Assembly: GCF_025165815.1 (NCBI RefSeq)
Contig: NZ_JAFFZE010000003.1
Coordinates: 1-64,000 of the forward strand
Direction of reading: 5' to 3'
DNA: 64,000 nucleotides
Origin: Actinophytocola gossypii
GTDB taxonomy: Bacteria; Actinomycetota; Actinomycetes; Mycobacteriales; Pseudonocardiaceae
Shown here in pieces: positions 1-7,862 of this stretch. The stretch's first letter is position 1; each line of letters begins with the position of its first letter. Under the pieces are notes generated by a model. That model was not told where the DNA came from. It saw only the letters and a list, made by a program, of their open reading frames with translations, and did not search any database. Made by a program: the position numbers and the translations under genes.

Positions 1-31
1 GGTAACGCGAGGGCGCCGCCCGGGGTCCCCG

Positions 32-347
32 GTGTCTTTGGCCGACGGTTACCCCGGTGCCGCGAGTCGCCGAACTCGCGCACGGCGACTCGCGGCACCG
101 GGAGCTCACCCACTCCTACCTCGCGTCGGCGACCCGCGAACTGGTCACCGGCCCAGCTGTTCGGTGGAGTTCCGGCGCTCGCCTTCGCGATGCGCGCAGC
201 GGACCCCCCACGACTACGCAACCTGCCCGCCCGGCTGGAACACGTCCTCACCGAGGTGCACCGTCGAGACCAGAACGCGGAGCCGCCCGCGCCAGGTTCC
301 TCGAAGGGGCCGGCGACCCGTGGGAACGCGCCCTGATGCTCCGGTGA
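32..347 (+). pseudogene. Decayed lanthionine synthetase C-like (LanC) gene remnant
   Basis: No single frame is intact, but LanC-like peptide pieces follow one another in the right order across all three forward frames. SLADGYPGAA (about 32-61, frame 2) is the usual N-terminal LanC block. RVAELAHGDSRHRELTHSYL and following residues lie at about 60-155 in frame 3. QLFGGVPALAFAMRAA and LARLEHVLTEVHRRDQ-like sequence lie at about 155-282 in frame 1. FLEGAGDPWERALMLR then a stop (about 294-347, frame 3) resembles the LanC C-terminus (FLEGAAG...W.RALLL). At least two frameshifts and loss of the central zinc-binding part are implied. LanC-like proteins are cyclases for lanthionine formation or glutathione-adduct enzymes; this copy cannot encode one. 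The remnant may extend left of the window. Confidence 0.6.
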
Positions 348-362
348 CCGCCGGAGGTCGCG

Positions 363-1469
363 CTAGTCCGGCGCGCCCCCGTGCACCAACCGCAACCTCG
401 GCCGATGGTCCGGCACCCCGACCAATGCCCGCAACCGGGGCAGCCCGACATGCAGGTTCGCGGCCAGCCTGGCCATCGGCAGGCCGTGCGCCCCCGCCAG
501 CTCCACCGCACGGGACAGCAACTCCGGTTCCTCCCCGGGATACTCGGACCGCACCGGCTCCCGCGTCCGCCACCCCAACCCGGTGAGCGCCGCCATCACC
601 CGCCGCACCGTCGACTCGCCGTACACCCCCAGGTCCTTGCCCCGATACGCGAGCGCGGCCACCGACACCCCGTAGCCGTCCGCGACCTCCTTGAGCGCGG
701 CCACGTTCACCGGCGTCGGCAACCGGTCCGCGATCTCCGCCGCCGGCATCAACAGCTCCGCGGCGAACGCGTTCGCCGCGCGCTCGTGGTGGCCCGAGCC
801 CGGCGCCGGGTCGGGATGCAGCAGCAGGTGCCCCAGCTCGTGCGCGACCGAGAACCGGCGGCGCATGGGGTTCCCCTTCCGCGACAGCACGATCATCGGA
901 CGGCCGTGCAGCGCCGCGGAGAACGCGTCGATCGTCTCGGCGTCCACCGCCGGGATCCGGGCGACCACGATGCCGCGCGCCTCGAGATGACGCACGAGGT
1001 GCACCACCGGCCCGGTCGGCTGGTGCCACGCCTTGCGGGTCATCCGCGCCGTCGCGGCCGGGTCGCCGGGCGGGAGGTCCAGCGGCAGGCGGAGGTCCAC
1101 CGGCGGCAGCTCCACCACCCGCTCCAGCTGGTCGGTCAGCTCCCACAGCAACTCGACGTGCGCGAGCGCCTGCTGCCGCTGCACCACCGTGGTCGCGCGC
1201 AGTGACCGGAAGTGCGCGCGCGCGGTGTCCAACCGCAGATGGGGTCGCCCGGTCGTGAAGAACGTGACCGGCACCCCGAGCGCCGACGCGCACCGCCGCA
1301 GGGTCTCCCCGCTCGGCCGGGACTGCCCCAGCTCGTACTGCGACACCGCCGCCGCGGTCCGCTCGATCGCGTCGGCCAGCTCGCGTTTACGCAAGCCGGC
1401 CAGCTCGCGGGCCTGGGTCAGCCGGGCAGGGTCGAACGCCAGCGCGACGGCGGCGGCATCCGGGGACAC
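363..1469 (-). CDS. XRE-family regulator with ImmA/IrrE metallopeptidase domain
   Basis: 368 residues. Residues about 14-70 form a helix-turn-helix of the XRE/lambda-repressor type (LRKRELADAIERTAAAVSQYE). Residues about 165-245 carry an ImmA/IrrE (COG2856) zinc-peptidase domain with HELGH at 210-214 and a distal glutamate in ERAANAFAAELLMP. In this family the peptidase cleaves a partner repressor or controls a mobile element or stress regulon; the target here is unknown. The GTG start is supported by GAGGAG seven bases upstream. A perfect palindrome (1499-1520) lies about 30 bp upstream and is a candidate autoregulatory operator. The gene sits beside a dead LanC-like gene, so the region looks like accessory DNA. 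The family assignment is firm, the role is not. Confidence 0.9.
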   Translation of the reverse strand: MSPDAAAVALAFDPARLTQARELAGLRKRELADAIERTAAAVSQYELGQSRPSGETLRRCASALGVPVTFFTTGRPHLRLDTARAHFRSLRATTVVQRQQALAHVELLWELTDQLERVVELPPVDLRLPLDLPPGDPAATARMTRKAWHQPTGPVVHLVRHLEARGIVVARIPAVDAETIDAFSAALHGRPMIVLSRKGNPMRRRFSVAHELGHLLLHPDPAPGSGHHERAANAFAAELLMPAAEIADRLPTPVNVAALKEVADGYGVSVAALAYRGKDLGVYGESTVRRVMAALTGLGWRTREPVRSEYPGEEPELLSRAVELAGAHGLPMARLAANLHVGLPRLRALVGVPDHRPRLRLVHGGAPD

Positions 1470-1498
1470 GACGGCACTCCTCGAGGTACGGCGAAACG

Positions 1499-1520
1499 GC
1501 TGGACCCATCGTGGTCCAGC
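1499..1520. promoter_or_regulatory. Perfect inverted repeat upstream of the XRE-ImmA gene
   Basis: GCTGGACC (1499-1506), six-base spacer, GGTCCAGC (1513-1520): 8-bp perfect arms. It lies between the XRE-ImmA start (1469) and the neighbouring gene, where a dimeric HTH repressor would bind. The operator role is inferred from position and symmetry. Confidence 0.55.
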
Positions 1521-1530
1521 ACGGAGCGTG

Positions 1531-1564
1531 GCTCTACGCGGGTGACGGCTCTACGCGGGTGACG
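1531..1564. repeat. 17-bp perfect tandem duplication
   Basis: GCTCTACGCGGGTGACG occurs at 1531-1547 and again immediately at 1548-1564. It lies in the short gap between the XRE-ImmA promoter region and the 3' end of the gene ending at 1568. It may be a replication-slippage duplication or a pair of binding sites. Confidence 0.8.
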
Positions 1565-1567
1565 ACG

Positions 1568-2254
1568 TCACGACGACGATCGTCGCTCACGGTCGAGCCG
1601 CGGCCGGATCGGCACCACCGGCTCCGGCACGTCGAAGATCGTCGGGTCCAGCGGCGCGGACCGGCGCGGTTCGGGCACCGGCCCGGCCCCGACGTCGTCG
1701 GCGATCGCGAGCAGGTCGAGCAGCCATTCCCACTCGACCCGGTTCTCGTACAGCTCGCCCTGCCCGACCCAGGCGCCGGTCAACCCGTCGTCCTCGTTGC
1801 CCGCCCAGCCGAGGAACAGCAGCTGCCGGTCGGCGAGCCAGACGTCCCGGCGGCTGAGCAACCCCGGGTCGCCGCTGGTGGTGAGCAGGTCCCGCCGCAG
1901 GTCGCTGGCGTCGCCGATCGAGCCGCGCGGGCCCGTCGGCAGCTGCATCTGGTACACGCCGAACCGCGCGAACTTGAGCAGCACGGACTGGAACGCCGAG
2001 TCCACGACCAGGCCGGGCAGCTCGGTGTCCAGCGAGTTCGCGGTGTTGAGCAGGTACTGGTAGCGGTCGGTGCCGAAGCTGGTGTTGTTGCTCCAGCCGC
2101 CGCGGTGGTTGGAGCGCCGCTGCGCCTGCACGTCGGCGGCGGCCTCGTGGGCGTCCCGCAGCCACCGGCACAGCGTGGTCGCGAAGTCGGCGAGCGGCAC
2201 CGGCCGGACCAGCTCGCCGAGCCGGTCCAGGTGCGCCGGATCGTTCTCCGCCAC
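1568..2254 (-). CDS. Hypothetical protein, about 228 residues
   Basis: I do not recognise this protein. It is a soluble, acidic, mixed alpha/beta-looking sequence without signal peptide, membrane helix or obvious catalytic motif. It has many Trp/Glu residues (for example EWEWLLDLLAIADD) and a basic, arginine-rich C-terminal tail. The GTG at 2254 is chosen because AAGGAGG lies five bases upstream; a second GTG directly before it (2257) is too close to that ribosome site. Codon use and the clear ribosome site argue for a real gene. It is transcribed toward the XRE-ImmA gene on the same strand, about 100 bp apart, so separate transcription is likely. Confidence 0.7.
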   Translation of the reverse strand: MAENDPAHLDRLGELVRPVPLADFATTLCRWLRDAHEAAADVQAQRRSNHRGGWSNNTSFGTDRYQYLLNTANSLDTELPGLVVDSAFQSVLLKFARFGVYQMQLPTGPRGSIGDASDLRRDLLTTSGDPGLLSRRDVWLADRQLLFLGWAGNEDDGLTGAWVGQGELYENRVEWEWLLDLLAIADDVGAGPVPEPRRSAPLDPTIFDVPEPVVPIRPRLDRERRSSS

Positions 2255-2420
2255 CACAGCCTCCTTGATCCCCGCGAATCGATCTCGACCGTTCACTTGA
2301 TTCTCGCACCCGAAACCGTCGCGCCGGTCCATTCGGGCACGGCGTGTCCGAAACCGGGTTGAACCGGACCGCCGGCCGGCTCGTGTACGAGGGCGAGCGA
2401 GCAAGAACAGGAAGGGTGTG

Positions 2421-3155
2421 ATGGCAGTGCGCGGACCGGTGGTCTCCGCCGTGGTCGCCGTGGGCGGCCTGGTCGGGATGATGACGGTCAACTCGGTCGG
2501 CGGGCTGGTCGTGGACGACAGCGGCCAGCAGGCCACCAGCGAGGTCGCGGCGACCGCGTCGGAAACCCCGACCGAACCACCGACCCAGCCGCCCACCGAG
2601 ACCCAGCCACCCCCGGAGACCACCGAGGTGCCGCCGACCACCGAGGTCGAGACCACCGAACCGGCCCCACCCGACGAGCCCGCGCCGTTCCCGGCCGAGG
2701 CCGTCTACGCCGGCGAGGTCGACGGCGGCCCGATGACGATCGCCGTCGCCGTCAAGGGCGAGCAGGCCGCCGCCTACCTCTGCGACGGCGCGAACGTCGA
2801 GTCCTGGCTGCAGGGCACCGCCCGCGACGGGCGGCTGGACGTGCGGTCCAAGGACGGCACCAACCGGGTCGTCGCCACCCTCGACGGCCGGGACCTGACC
2901 GGCACGGCCACCGTGGCGGGCCAGGAGCTCCCGTTCACCGCGGGCGAGGCGAAAGCACCCGCCGGGCTGTACCGGGGCGAGGGCGCCGAGGCCACCATCG
3001 GCTGGATCGTCCTGCCGGACGGCACCCAGGTCGGCATCGCGACCGGCCCCGGCGGGTCGGAGCCCGCGCCGAGGCTGAACCCCGAACGCGGCGCGGTCAC
3101 CCTCGACGGGCGGCGCGTCGTGGCCGACGAGGTCGCCGGCGACACGACCTTCTGA
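2421..3155 (+). CDS. Membrane-anchored protein with Pro/Thr-rich linker
   Basis: 244 residues, family not recognised. An N-terminal hydrophobic segment (about 6-30) acts as signal anchor. Residues about 45-90 form a TTE/PPT-rich low-complexity linker that would cross the cell wall. A compact beta-rich domain follows (about 95-240), with repeated short strands of the type LYRGEGAEATIGWIVLPDGT. The ATG at 2421 follows AGGAAG; a GTG at 2418 is the alternative. It is first of three closely spaced genes, before the DUF6529-like membrane protein and the double-Rieske protein. The Rieske protein has a similar TTE-rich linker, which suggests that the products work together outside the membrane. Confidence 0.75.
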   Translation: MAVRGPVVSAVVAVGGLVGMMTVNSVGGLVVDDSGQQATSEVAATASETPTEPPTQPPTETQPPPETTEVPPTTEVETTEPAPPDEPAPFPAEAVYAGEVDGGPMTIAVAVKGEQAAAYLCDGANVESWLQGTARDGRLDVRSKDGTNRVVATLDGRDLTGTATVAGQELPFTAGEAKAPAGLYRGEGAEATIGWIVLPDGTQVGIATGPGGSEPAPRLNPERGAVTLDGRRVVADEVAGDTTF

Positions 3156-3187
3156 GCGTGACCAGCGGGAGACAGGAGACCATCGTG

Positions 3188-3898
3188 ATGAGCGCGCGAA
3201 CCGGGCCGCCCGACTTCGGGCCGGCCGGACCCGAACCGGACGCCGACAGCACCCAACCGGTGCCAGAACACTGGACCAGACCGGCACTCGGCCCGACCCC
3301 GTGGAGCACCGACCAGTGGGGCCTGCCCGACGACGTCCTCGACGACGGCGAAGAACCCCGGCGCGGGAACTTCCGCGCCGTGATCACCGCGCTCGCGGTC
3401 GGGTCGCTGGTCGCGGTCGCCATCGGCGTGTACGGCAAGCTGCACGAGCCGACGAACCTGGCGTTCAGCCTCGCCGGGTTCTCCAGCGGCCTGCACGCGA
3501 AGGCGTGGCTCGGCACCGCCGCGTTCGCGCTCGCGGTCGTGCAGGTGCTCACCTCGCTGGCCATGTGGGGCAGGCTGCCCGGCGTGCGCGGCGACGGCCG
3601 GATCGCCGGGGTGCTGCACCGCTGGTCCGGGCGGCTGGCCGTGCTGGTGTCGCTGCCGGTCGCCGCGCACTGCCTGTACGCGCTGGGGTTCCAGGGTTTC
3701 GACACCCGCGTGCTGCTGCACTCGCTGCTCGGCTGCTTCTTCTACGGGATCTTCGTCTGCAAGATGATCGTGCTCACCAAGGACGACAAGCCCGGTTGGG
3801 TGCTCCCGGTCATGGGCGGCGTCGTGTTCACCGGGCTGACCGGCCTGTGGCTGACGTCGTCGGTCTGGTTCTTCACCGAGTTCGGTGTGACTTTCTAA
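3188..3898 (+). CDS. DUF6529-like integral membrane protein
   Basis: 236 residues. A Pro-rich cytoplasmic N-terminus (1-60) is followed by about five membrane helices (roughly 65-83, 104-125, 146-168, 178-196, 206-228). Histidines sit at helix ends in GLHAKAW, LHRWSGR, AAHCLY and LLHSLLG. This resembles cytochrome b561-type haem-ligand spacing, although haem binding is only inferred. I recognise it as DUF6529-like. ATG 3188 is chosen because AGGAG precedes it; an upstream GTG (3158) has no good ribosome site. It lies between the anchored linker protein and the tandem Rieske protein, so a membrane electron-transfer role is plausible. Confidence 0.75.
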   Translation: MSARTGPPDFGPAGPEPDADSTQPVPEHWTRPALGPTPWSTDQWGLPDDVLDDGEEPRRGNFRAVITALAVGSLVAVAIGVYGKLHEPTNLAFSLAGFSSGLHAKAWLGTAAFALAVVQVLTSLAMWGRLPGVRGDGRIAGVLHRWSGRLAVLVSLPVAAHCLYALGFQGFDTRVLLHSLLGCFFYGIFVCKMIVLTKDDKPGWVLPVMGGVVFTGLTGLWLTSSVWFFTEFGVTF

Positions 3899-3909
3899 GG
3901 CAGGGATCG

Positions 3910-4716
3910 ATGAACGACAACAGTCCGGTGCTGCCCAGGCGTACCGCGGTGGCCGGCACCGTCGCGGTCTGCGGCCTGGCCTCCGCGTGCGCCCGCTACG
4001 GCGGCCCGAACACCCCGCAACCCGACACCATCGCCGGAGAGGACACGGGCGGTGGCGCGACCGGGGACGTCCTCGGCCTCGCCAGCGACGTCCCGGTCGG
4101 CGGCGGCACGGTGTTCCGCGACCGGGAGATCGTGGTGACCCAGCCGTCCGAGGGCGTGTTCCGCGGGTTCTCCGCGCTGTGCACCCACCAGGGCTGCGTG
4201 GTCACCGGCGTCGCCGACGGCACCATCAACTGCGACTGCCACAACAGCAAGTTCGGTGTCGGCGACGGCGCCGTCCTCGCCGGCCCGGCCCCCGAACCCC
4301 TTGCCGCGCAACAGGTCAGCGTCACCGCGGACGGGAAGCTGGTCACCGGCGGCGCCCCACCGGACACCACCGCGCAGACCACCGAACCTCCCGCCGAGAC
4401 CACCGAACAGACCACCACCGAACCGGCGCCGCCCCCGTTGGCGTCCACATCGGACATCCCGGTCGGCGGCGGCACCGTGTTCGCCGACCAGGAGATCGTG
4501 ATCACCCAACCCACCCGGGGCGACATCCGCTGCTTCTCGGCCGTGTGCACCCACCAGGGCTGCCTGGTGTCGACCGTCGCCGGCGGCACCATCAACTGCG
4601 ACTGCCACGGCAGCAAGTTCGCCATCGCCGACGGCTCGGTCACCGCCGGCCCCGCGCCAGAACCGCTCGGCGAACGGGAGATCCTGGTCGAGGACGGCCG
4701 GATCTCGCTGCCCTGA
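3910..4716 (+). CDS. Exported protein with two tandem Rieske [2Fe-2S] domains
   Basis: 268 residues. The N-terminus has a twin-arginine (PRRTAVAG), a hydrophobic stretch and a cysteine in a weak lipobox (LASAC), so Tat export with possible lipidation is likely. Domain 1 carries CTHQGC (C91, H93, C96) and CDCH (C108, C110, H111). Domain 2 carries CTHQGC (C213, H215, C218) and CDCH (C230, C232, H233). In Rieske proteins the first Cys/His of box 1 and the first Cys plus His of box 2 bind the cluster, and the remaining cysteines form a disulfide, so both sites look intact. A TTE-rich linker (about 152-178) separates the domains. ATG 3910 follows AAGGCAGGG, 11 bp after the membrane-protein gene. 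Confidence 0.9.
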   Translation: MNDNSPVLPRRTAVAGTVAVCGLASACARYGGPNTPQPDTIAGEDTGGGATGDVLGLASDVPVGGGTVFRDREIVVTQPSEGVFRGFSALCTHQGCVVTGVADGTINCDCHNSKFGVGDGAVLAGPAPEPLAAQQVSVTADGKLVTGGAPPDTTAQTTEPPAETTEQTTTEPAPPPLASTSDIPVGGGTVFADQEIVITQPTRGDIRCFSAVCTHQGCLVSTVAGGTINCDCHGSKFAIADGSVTAGPAPEPLGEREILVEDGRISLP

Positions 4717-4726
4717 CCGGGCCGGG

Positions 4727-5788
4727 TCAGTCGCCGGCGCTGGTCGCCGCGTGCAGGTCGCCGTCCTCACCGGGCAGGCACGCGGCCGCCCGGTCGTCGG
4801 TGCCGAGGAACTCACCCAGACAGTTCCCCAGCTGGGCGTGACCTCGGGCGTTGGGGTGGAACGACTCCTGCAGCGCGTGGCTGGCCCGGCCGTCCTCCTG
4901 CAGGTCGTCCCACCGCACCGCCAGCCGCCGGAACCACTCCTGGTCCTGGTCGTCGCCGTGGGTGCAGGCCTCCCGGCCGATCCCCGCGCGGGACAGGTCG
5001 AGGAACCGGGCGTCCACCTCCGCCGCGGCCTGCCGCACGCCGGCGGTGAGCACCGGCACCGCGGTGTCCCCGACCCACCGCAGGTCGTCCTCGCGGAACG
5101 GGCAGCCGGACAGGTCCTGCAGGTCGGGCGCTATGTCCGGGCCGATCGGCGCGGCGTAGGACTGCACGACGAGCGCGTAGTCGTCGGTGGCGTAGCCGGC
5201 GTCGCGCATCACCGTGCGGATGTCGCGCAGCGCGTCGACGAGCTTGGGCACCATCCGGTCCACCCGCTCGCCCCACTCCGGGCCGACGACCTCGCCGCAC
5301 GGCTCGGTCCGTTCGGTCCACGCCTGCACACAGGCGTTGAGCACGTGCGAGAACCCGGGGTCGTCGTTGGCGCCGGAGGCGACCACGACCGCCACCACCC
5401 GCTCGCGTTCGGCGATCTCCCCGAGCCGTTCGGCCTGCGACGGCTCGGTGTACTGCTCCACGTCACCGAGCCCCACCTGCGGGGACGGCGCGCCGGAGCA
5501 CGCGAGGTTGTGGGTGTCGTCGATCCCGGGCAGGTCGGTCTGGTGGATCGAGGCGTGCGGGGAGCGGTGGCACCAGTTGCCGTCCTGCCCGTCGGTACCC
5601 GGCTCGTAGTCGCCGGCGCCCTCCCCGGACATCGTGCTGTCGCCCATCGCCACCAGCACCCGCGGCGCGTCGCGCGGCGGGCCGGGCAGCGGCGCCGGCT
5701 CCTGCGGGGAGCCGACCAGCACGAACAGCCCGCACAGCATCACTACCGCCGCGAGCGCGATCCAGGCTCGCCATCCCCGTGGTCGCAT
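4727..5788 (-). CDS. Secreted or anchored SGNH-hydrolase-like protein
   Basis: 353 residues. A signal anchor (about 8-27) is followed by an SGNH/GDSL-type fold: block I GDSTMSGEGAGD with nucleophile Ser51, a GAND block, and the C-terminal SFHPNARGH containing the catalytic histidine. The family includes extracellular lipases, esterases and carbohydrate esterases; the substrate is unknown. Several cysteines (CHRS, CSGAP, CVQAW, CGEV, CPFR, CTHG) suggest disulfides outside the cell. ATG 5788 is chosen because a TAGACT -10-like hexamer lies eight bases upstream, matching leaderless promoters elsewhere in the window; a GTG at 5821 is the alternative. The gene converges on the double-Rieske gene with a 10-bp gap. 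Confidence 0.8.
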   Translation of the reverse strand: MRPRGWRAWIALAAVVMLCGLFVLVGSPQEPAPLPGPPRDAPRVLVAMGDSTMSGEGAGDYEPGTDGQDGNWCHRSPHASIHQTDLPGIDDTHNLACSGAPSPQVGLGDVEQYTEPSQAERLGEIAERERVVAVVVASGANDDPGFSHVLNACVQAWTERTEPCGEVVGPEWGERVDRMVPKLVDALRDIRTVMRDAGYATDDYALVVQSYAAPIGPDIAPDLQDLSGCPFREDDLRWVGDTAVPVLTAGVRQAAAEVDARFLDLSRAGIGREACTHGDDQDQEWFRRLAVRWDDLQEDGRASHALQESFHPNARGHAQLGNCLGEFLGTDDRAAACLPGEDGDLHAATSAGD

Positions 5789-5850
5789 CGGCGTCAAGTC
5801 TAGAGAGTCCGGCCGCACCATCCCCAGCGCGATGGTGGATCATCGATGCC

Positions 5851-6282
5851 GTGAGTGCCCACACCCTGACCGGCCGCGCCCGCACGTTGACGCTCTGGGC
5901 GGGGCGGCTGATCGTCGTGGTCTCCGCTGCGCACCTGCTGTTCTTCCTCGTCACGTCGCTGGACTTCGTGCCGGACTGGGCGAGCGGCGCACTGTGGGAG
6001 GCGACGGCGGTGGGGGAGCCGCCGCCGGCCGAGCAGGGCGCGTTCTTCCGGCTGCTCGGCAGCTTCGCGGTGCCGCTGCTGCTGGTGGGGCTGCTGCTGT
6101 GGCGGTCGGCCGCCCGCGAGCAGGCGCTGCCCGGATACGTGACCTGGACGGTCGCCGGCTGGTCGCTGCTGTGCGCGCTGATCCAGCCGGCGTCCGGGTT
6201 CCCGCTGCTGGTCGTCGCGTCGGTGCTGCTGGTACTGGCCCGGCGCGCGGCGCCCCACCCCGGGCGGGACGCCGCGCGCTGA
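5851..6282 (+). CDS. Small four-helix membrane protein, DUF6463-like
   Basis: 143 residues with four predicted membrane helices (about 13-33, 60-80, 92-112, 115-133) and short loops. It resembles the small DUF6463-type membrane proteins of actinobacteria; no function is known. The GTG start at 5851 is the first good start after the divergent SGNH gene. No ribosome site is seen, so the message may be leaderless. It converges on the S37 peptidase gene with a 6-bp gap. Confidence 0.65.
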   Translation: MSAHTLTGRARTLTLWAGRLIVVVSAAHLLFFLVTSLDFVPDWASGALWEATAVGEPPPAEQGAFFRLLGSFAVPLLLVGLLLWRSAAREQALPGYVTWTVAGWSLLCALIQPASGFPLLVVASVLLVLARRAAPHPGRDAAR

Positions 6283-6288
6283 GAGCAC

Positions 6289-7692
6289 CTAGAGCGGCCG
6301 GCGGATGTCCCGCGGGTCACGCTCGTCGAGCACCCCGACCCGCGCGGACCGCGCGCTGACCGCACCCTCCACGCCGGCCCAGCGGCGCAGGGTCGCGGTC
6401 GCGGCGGCCCGGTCGGCCGGGTTCAGCGCGGCGATGTCGGCACCGTGGTTGGCGCCCGGCGCGGTGTAGGTGTGGGAGTCGTTGTCGCTGGGGTGGAACG
6501 GTTCGGCGCCCCACGGGTCGTTCGAGCCGTAGACGAACAGCATCTCGCTCGCCTGGCGGCGCACCCAGCGGTCGACGTCGGTCATCGGCCACGGGTCGTG
6601 CCGGGACCGCAGCTCCGCCGGCAGGCTGGAGTTCGCCACGTACAGGTTCGGGTAGCGCAGCAGGTCCTTGAGGTACCGGAACTTCGGCTGCGGCCAGCCG
6701 AGCTGGGTGGCGGCCTGGTGGTAGTACGGCGCGTACGGGGTGATGCCCTCGTCGGCGTAGAACCCGAACCCGGCGACCGAGTCGATGAAGTCGAAGATCT
6801 CCTGGTCGGTGGCCTCCGGGCCGGGGACCGCGCCGCACGCCGACTCGCCGGAGTACTGCCAGAACGCCCACTCGACGTCCAGCACGGTCATCTCGAACGC
6901 CTTGTCCGTCGACCCGAACACCCGCTCGAACGTGAGGTCGTTGGCGGCGGCGTAGTCGTCGTACAGGTTCACCAGGTCCGTGCGGCGGCTCAGCGCCTCC
7001 CGCTGCAGCGTCTTGAGCGCCGTGCGGCACTCCGGGGTGGCGCCGACGGTGGCGAAGAACCGGTCGTAGGCCGCGTCGGACTTGTTGTGCACGTCGTTGG
7101 GGGCGACGTAGGCGACCACCCCGTCCACGTCCCGCGGGTAGTAGCGCCGGTGGTACACCGAGGTCATGCCGCCCTTGCTGGCGCCGGTGGAGATCCAGTT
7201 CGCGGTGTACACGTCCGCCAGGGCCTGCACGATCCGGTGGTGGTCGGTGGCGGCCTGCCAGATGTTCAGCGTGTCCCAGTCGGCCGGCTGGGGTCGGGAC
7301 GGGGTGAAGAACCGCTGCTCGACCGAGATCTGGTTGGCGTCCAGCAGCGCCGTCGGCTCGGAGCGGAACGCGTACTCGGGCATGTCGTAGCCCGTGGTGT
7401 GCAGCACCATCGGCCGGTCCTCGGCGCGGTGCAGCAGCTGGAACCGCTGCTCGAACGTCTGCCCGCCGGGGTCGGTGTGGTCGACGGGCTGCCGGTAGGT
7501 GAGCAGGAAGAACCGGTAGCCGGGTGCCGGCGCCGGTTGTTCGGAGGTGACGGTCACGTTCGGCAGCGCCTCGAGCCGGTCCCGCAGGTCGGGTTCGGCG
7601 GCCTGGGCGGGTACCGCGGCGGTCAGCCCGATCATGCTCATGGCGATCGCGGGCAGGACCGCGGCCGCCACCGTCCTTCTTCGGATGGACAC
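6289..7692 (-). CDS. Secreted S37-family tripeptidyl/prolyl aminopeptidase (PS-10 type)
   Basis: 467 residues. A Sec signal peptide ends near AVPAQA (about 26-31). The alpha/beta-hydrolase body has the serine elbow GASKGGM (Ser172), an acid residue in YGSNDPWG and the histidine in GANHGAD. It matches the S37 (PS-10) peptidases that Streptomyces and relatives secrete to release N-terminal tripeptides from extracellular proteins. The GTG start at 7692 follows GAGGAG. The product would supply peptides for uptake systems such as the Dpp transporter at 53.5-59 kb. That link is an inference. Confidence 0.88.
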   Translation of the reverse strand: MSIRRRTVAAAVLPAIAMSMIGLTAAVPAQAAEPDLRDRLEALPNVTVTSEQPAPAPGYRFFLLTYRQPVDHTDPGGQTFEQRFQLLHRAEDRPMVLHTTGYDMPEYAFRSEPTALLDANQISVEQRFFTPSRPQPADWDTLNIWQAATDHHRIVQALADVYTANWISTGASKGGMTSVYHRRYYPRDVDGVVAYVAPNDVHNKSDAAYDRFFATVGATPECRTALKTLQREALSRRTDLVNLYDDYAAANDLTFERVFGSTDKAFEMTVLDVEWAFWQYSGESACGAVPGPEATDQEIFDFIDSVAGFGFYADEGITPYAPYYHQAATQLGWPQPKFRYLKDLLRYPNLYVANSSLPAELRSRHDPWPMTDVDRWVRRQASEMLFVYGSNDPWGAEPFHPSDNDSHTYTAPGANHGADIAALNPADRAAATATLRRWAGVEGAVSARSARVGVLDERDPRDIRRPL

Positions 7693-7862
7693 GTCACACT
7701 CCTCGTGAACACGGTGGTCGCACTGGGTGGGCGACCGACCTGGTGGAGTGTCCACGAAGCACGCCGTTCGGGGTAGAGCCGAACAAGGCCACTTCACACC
7801 GTGTGCATTTGATCACGCGTCGCCAATGTGCGGATCCGGCGAGCAGCGGGTATGACCGGGGC

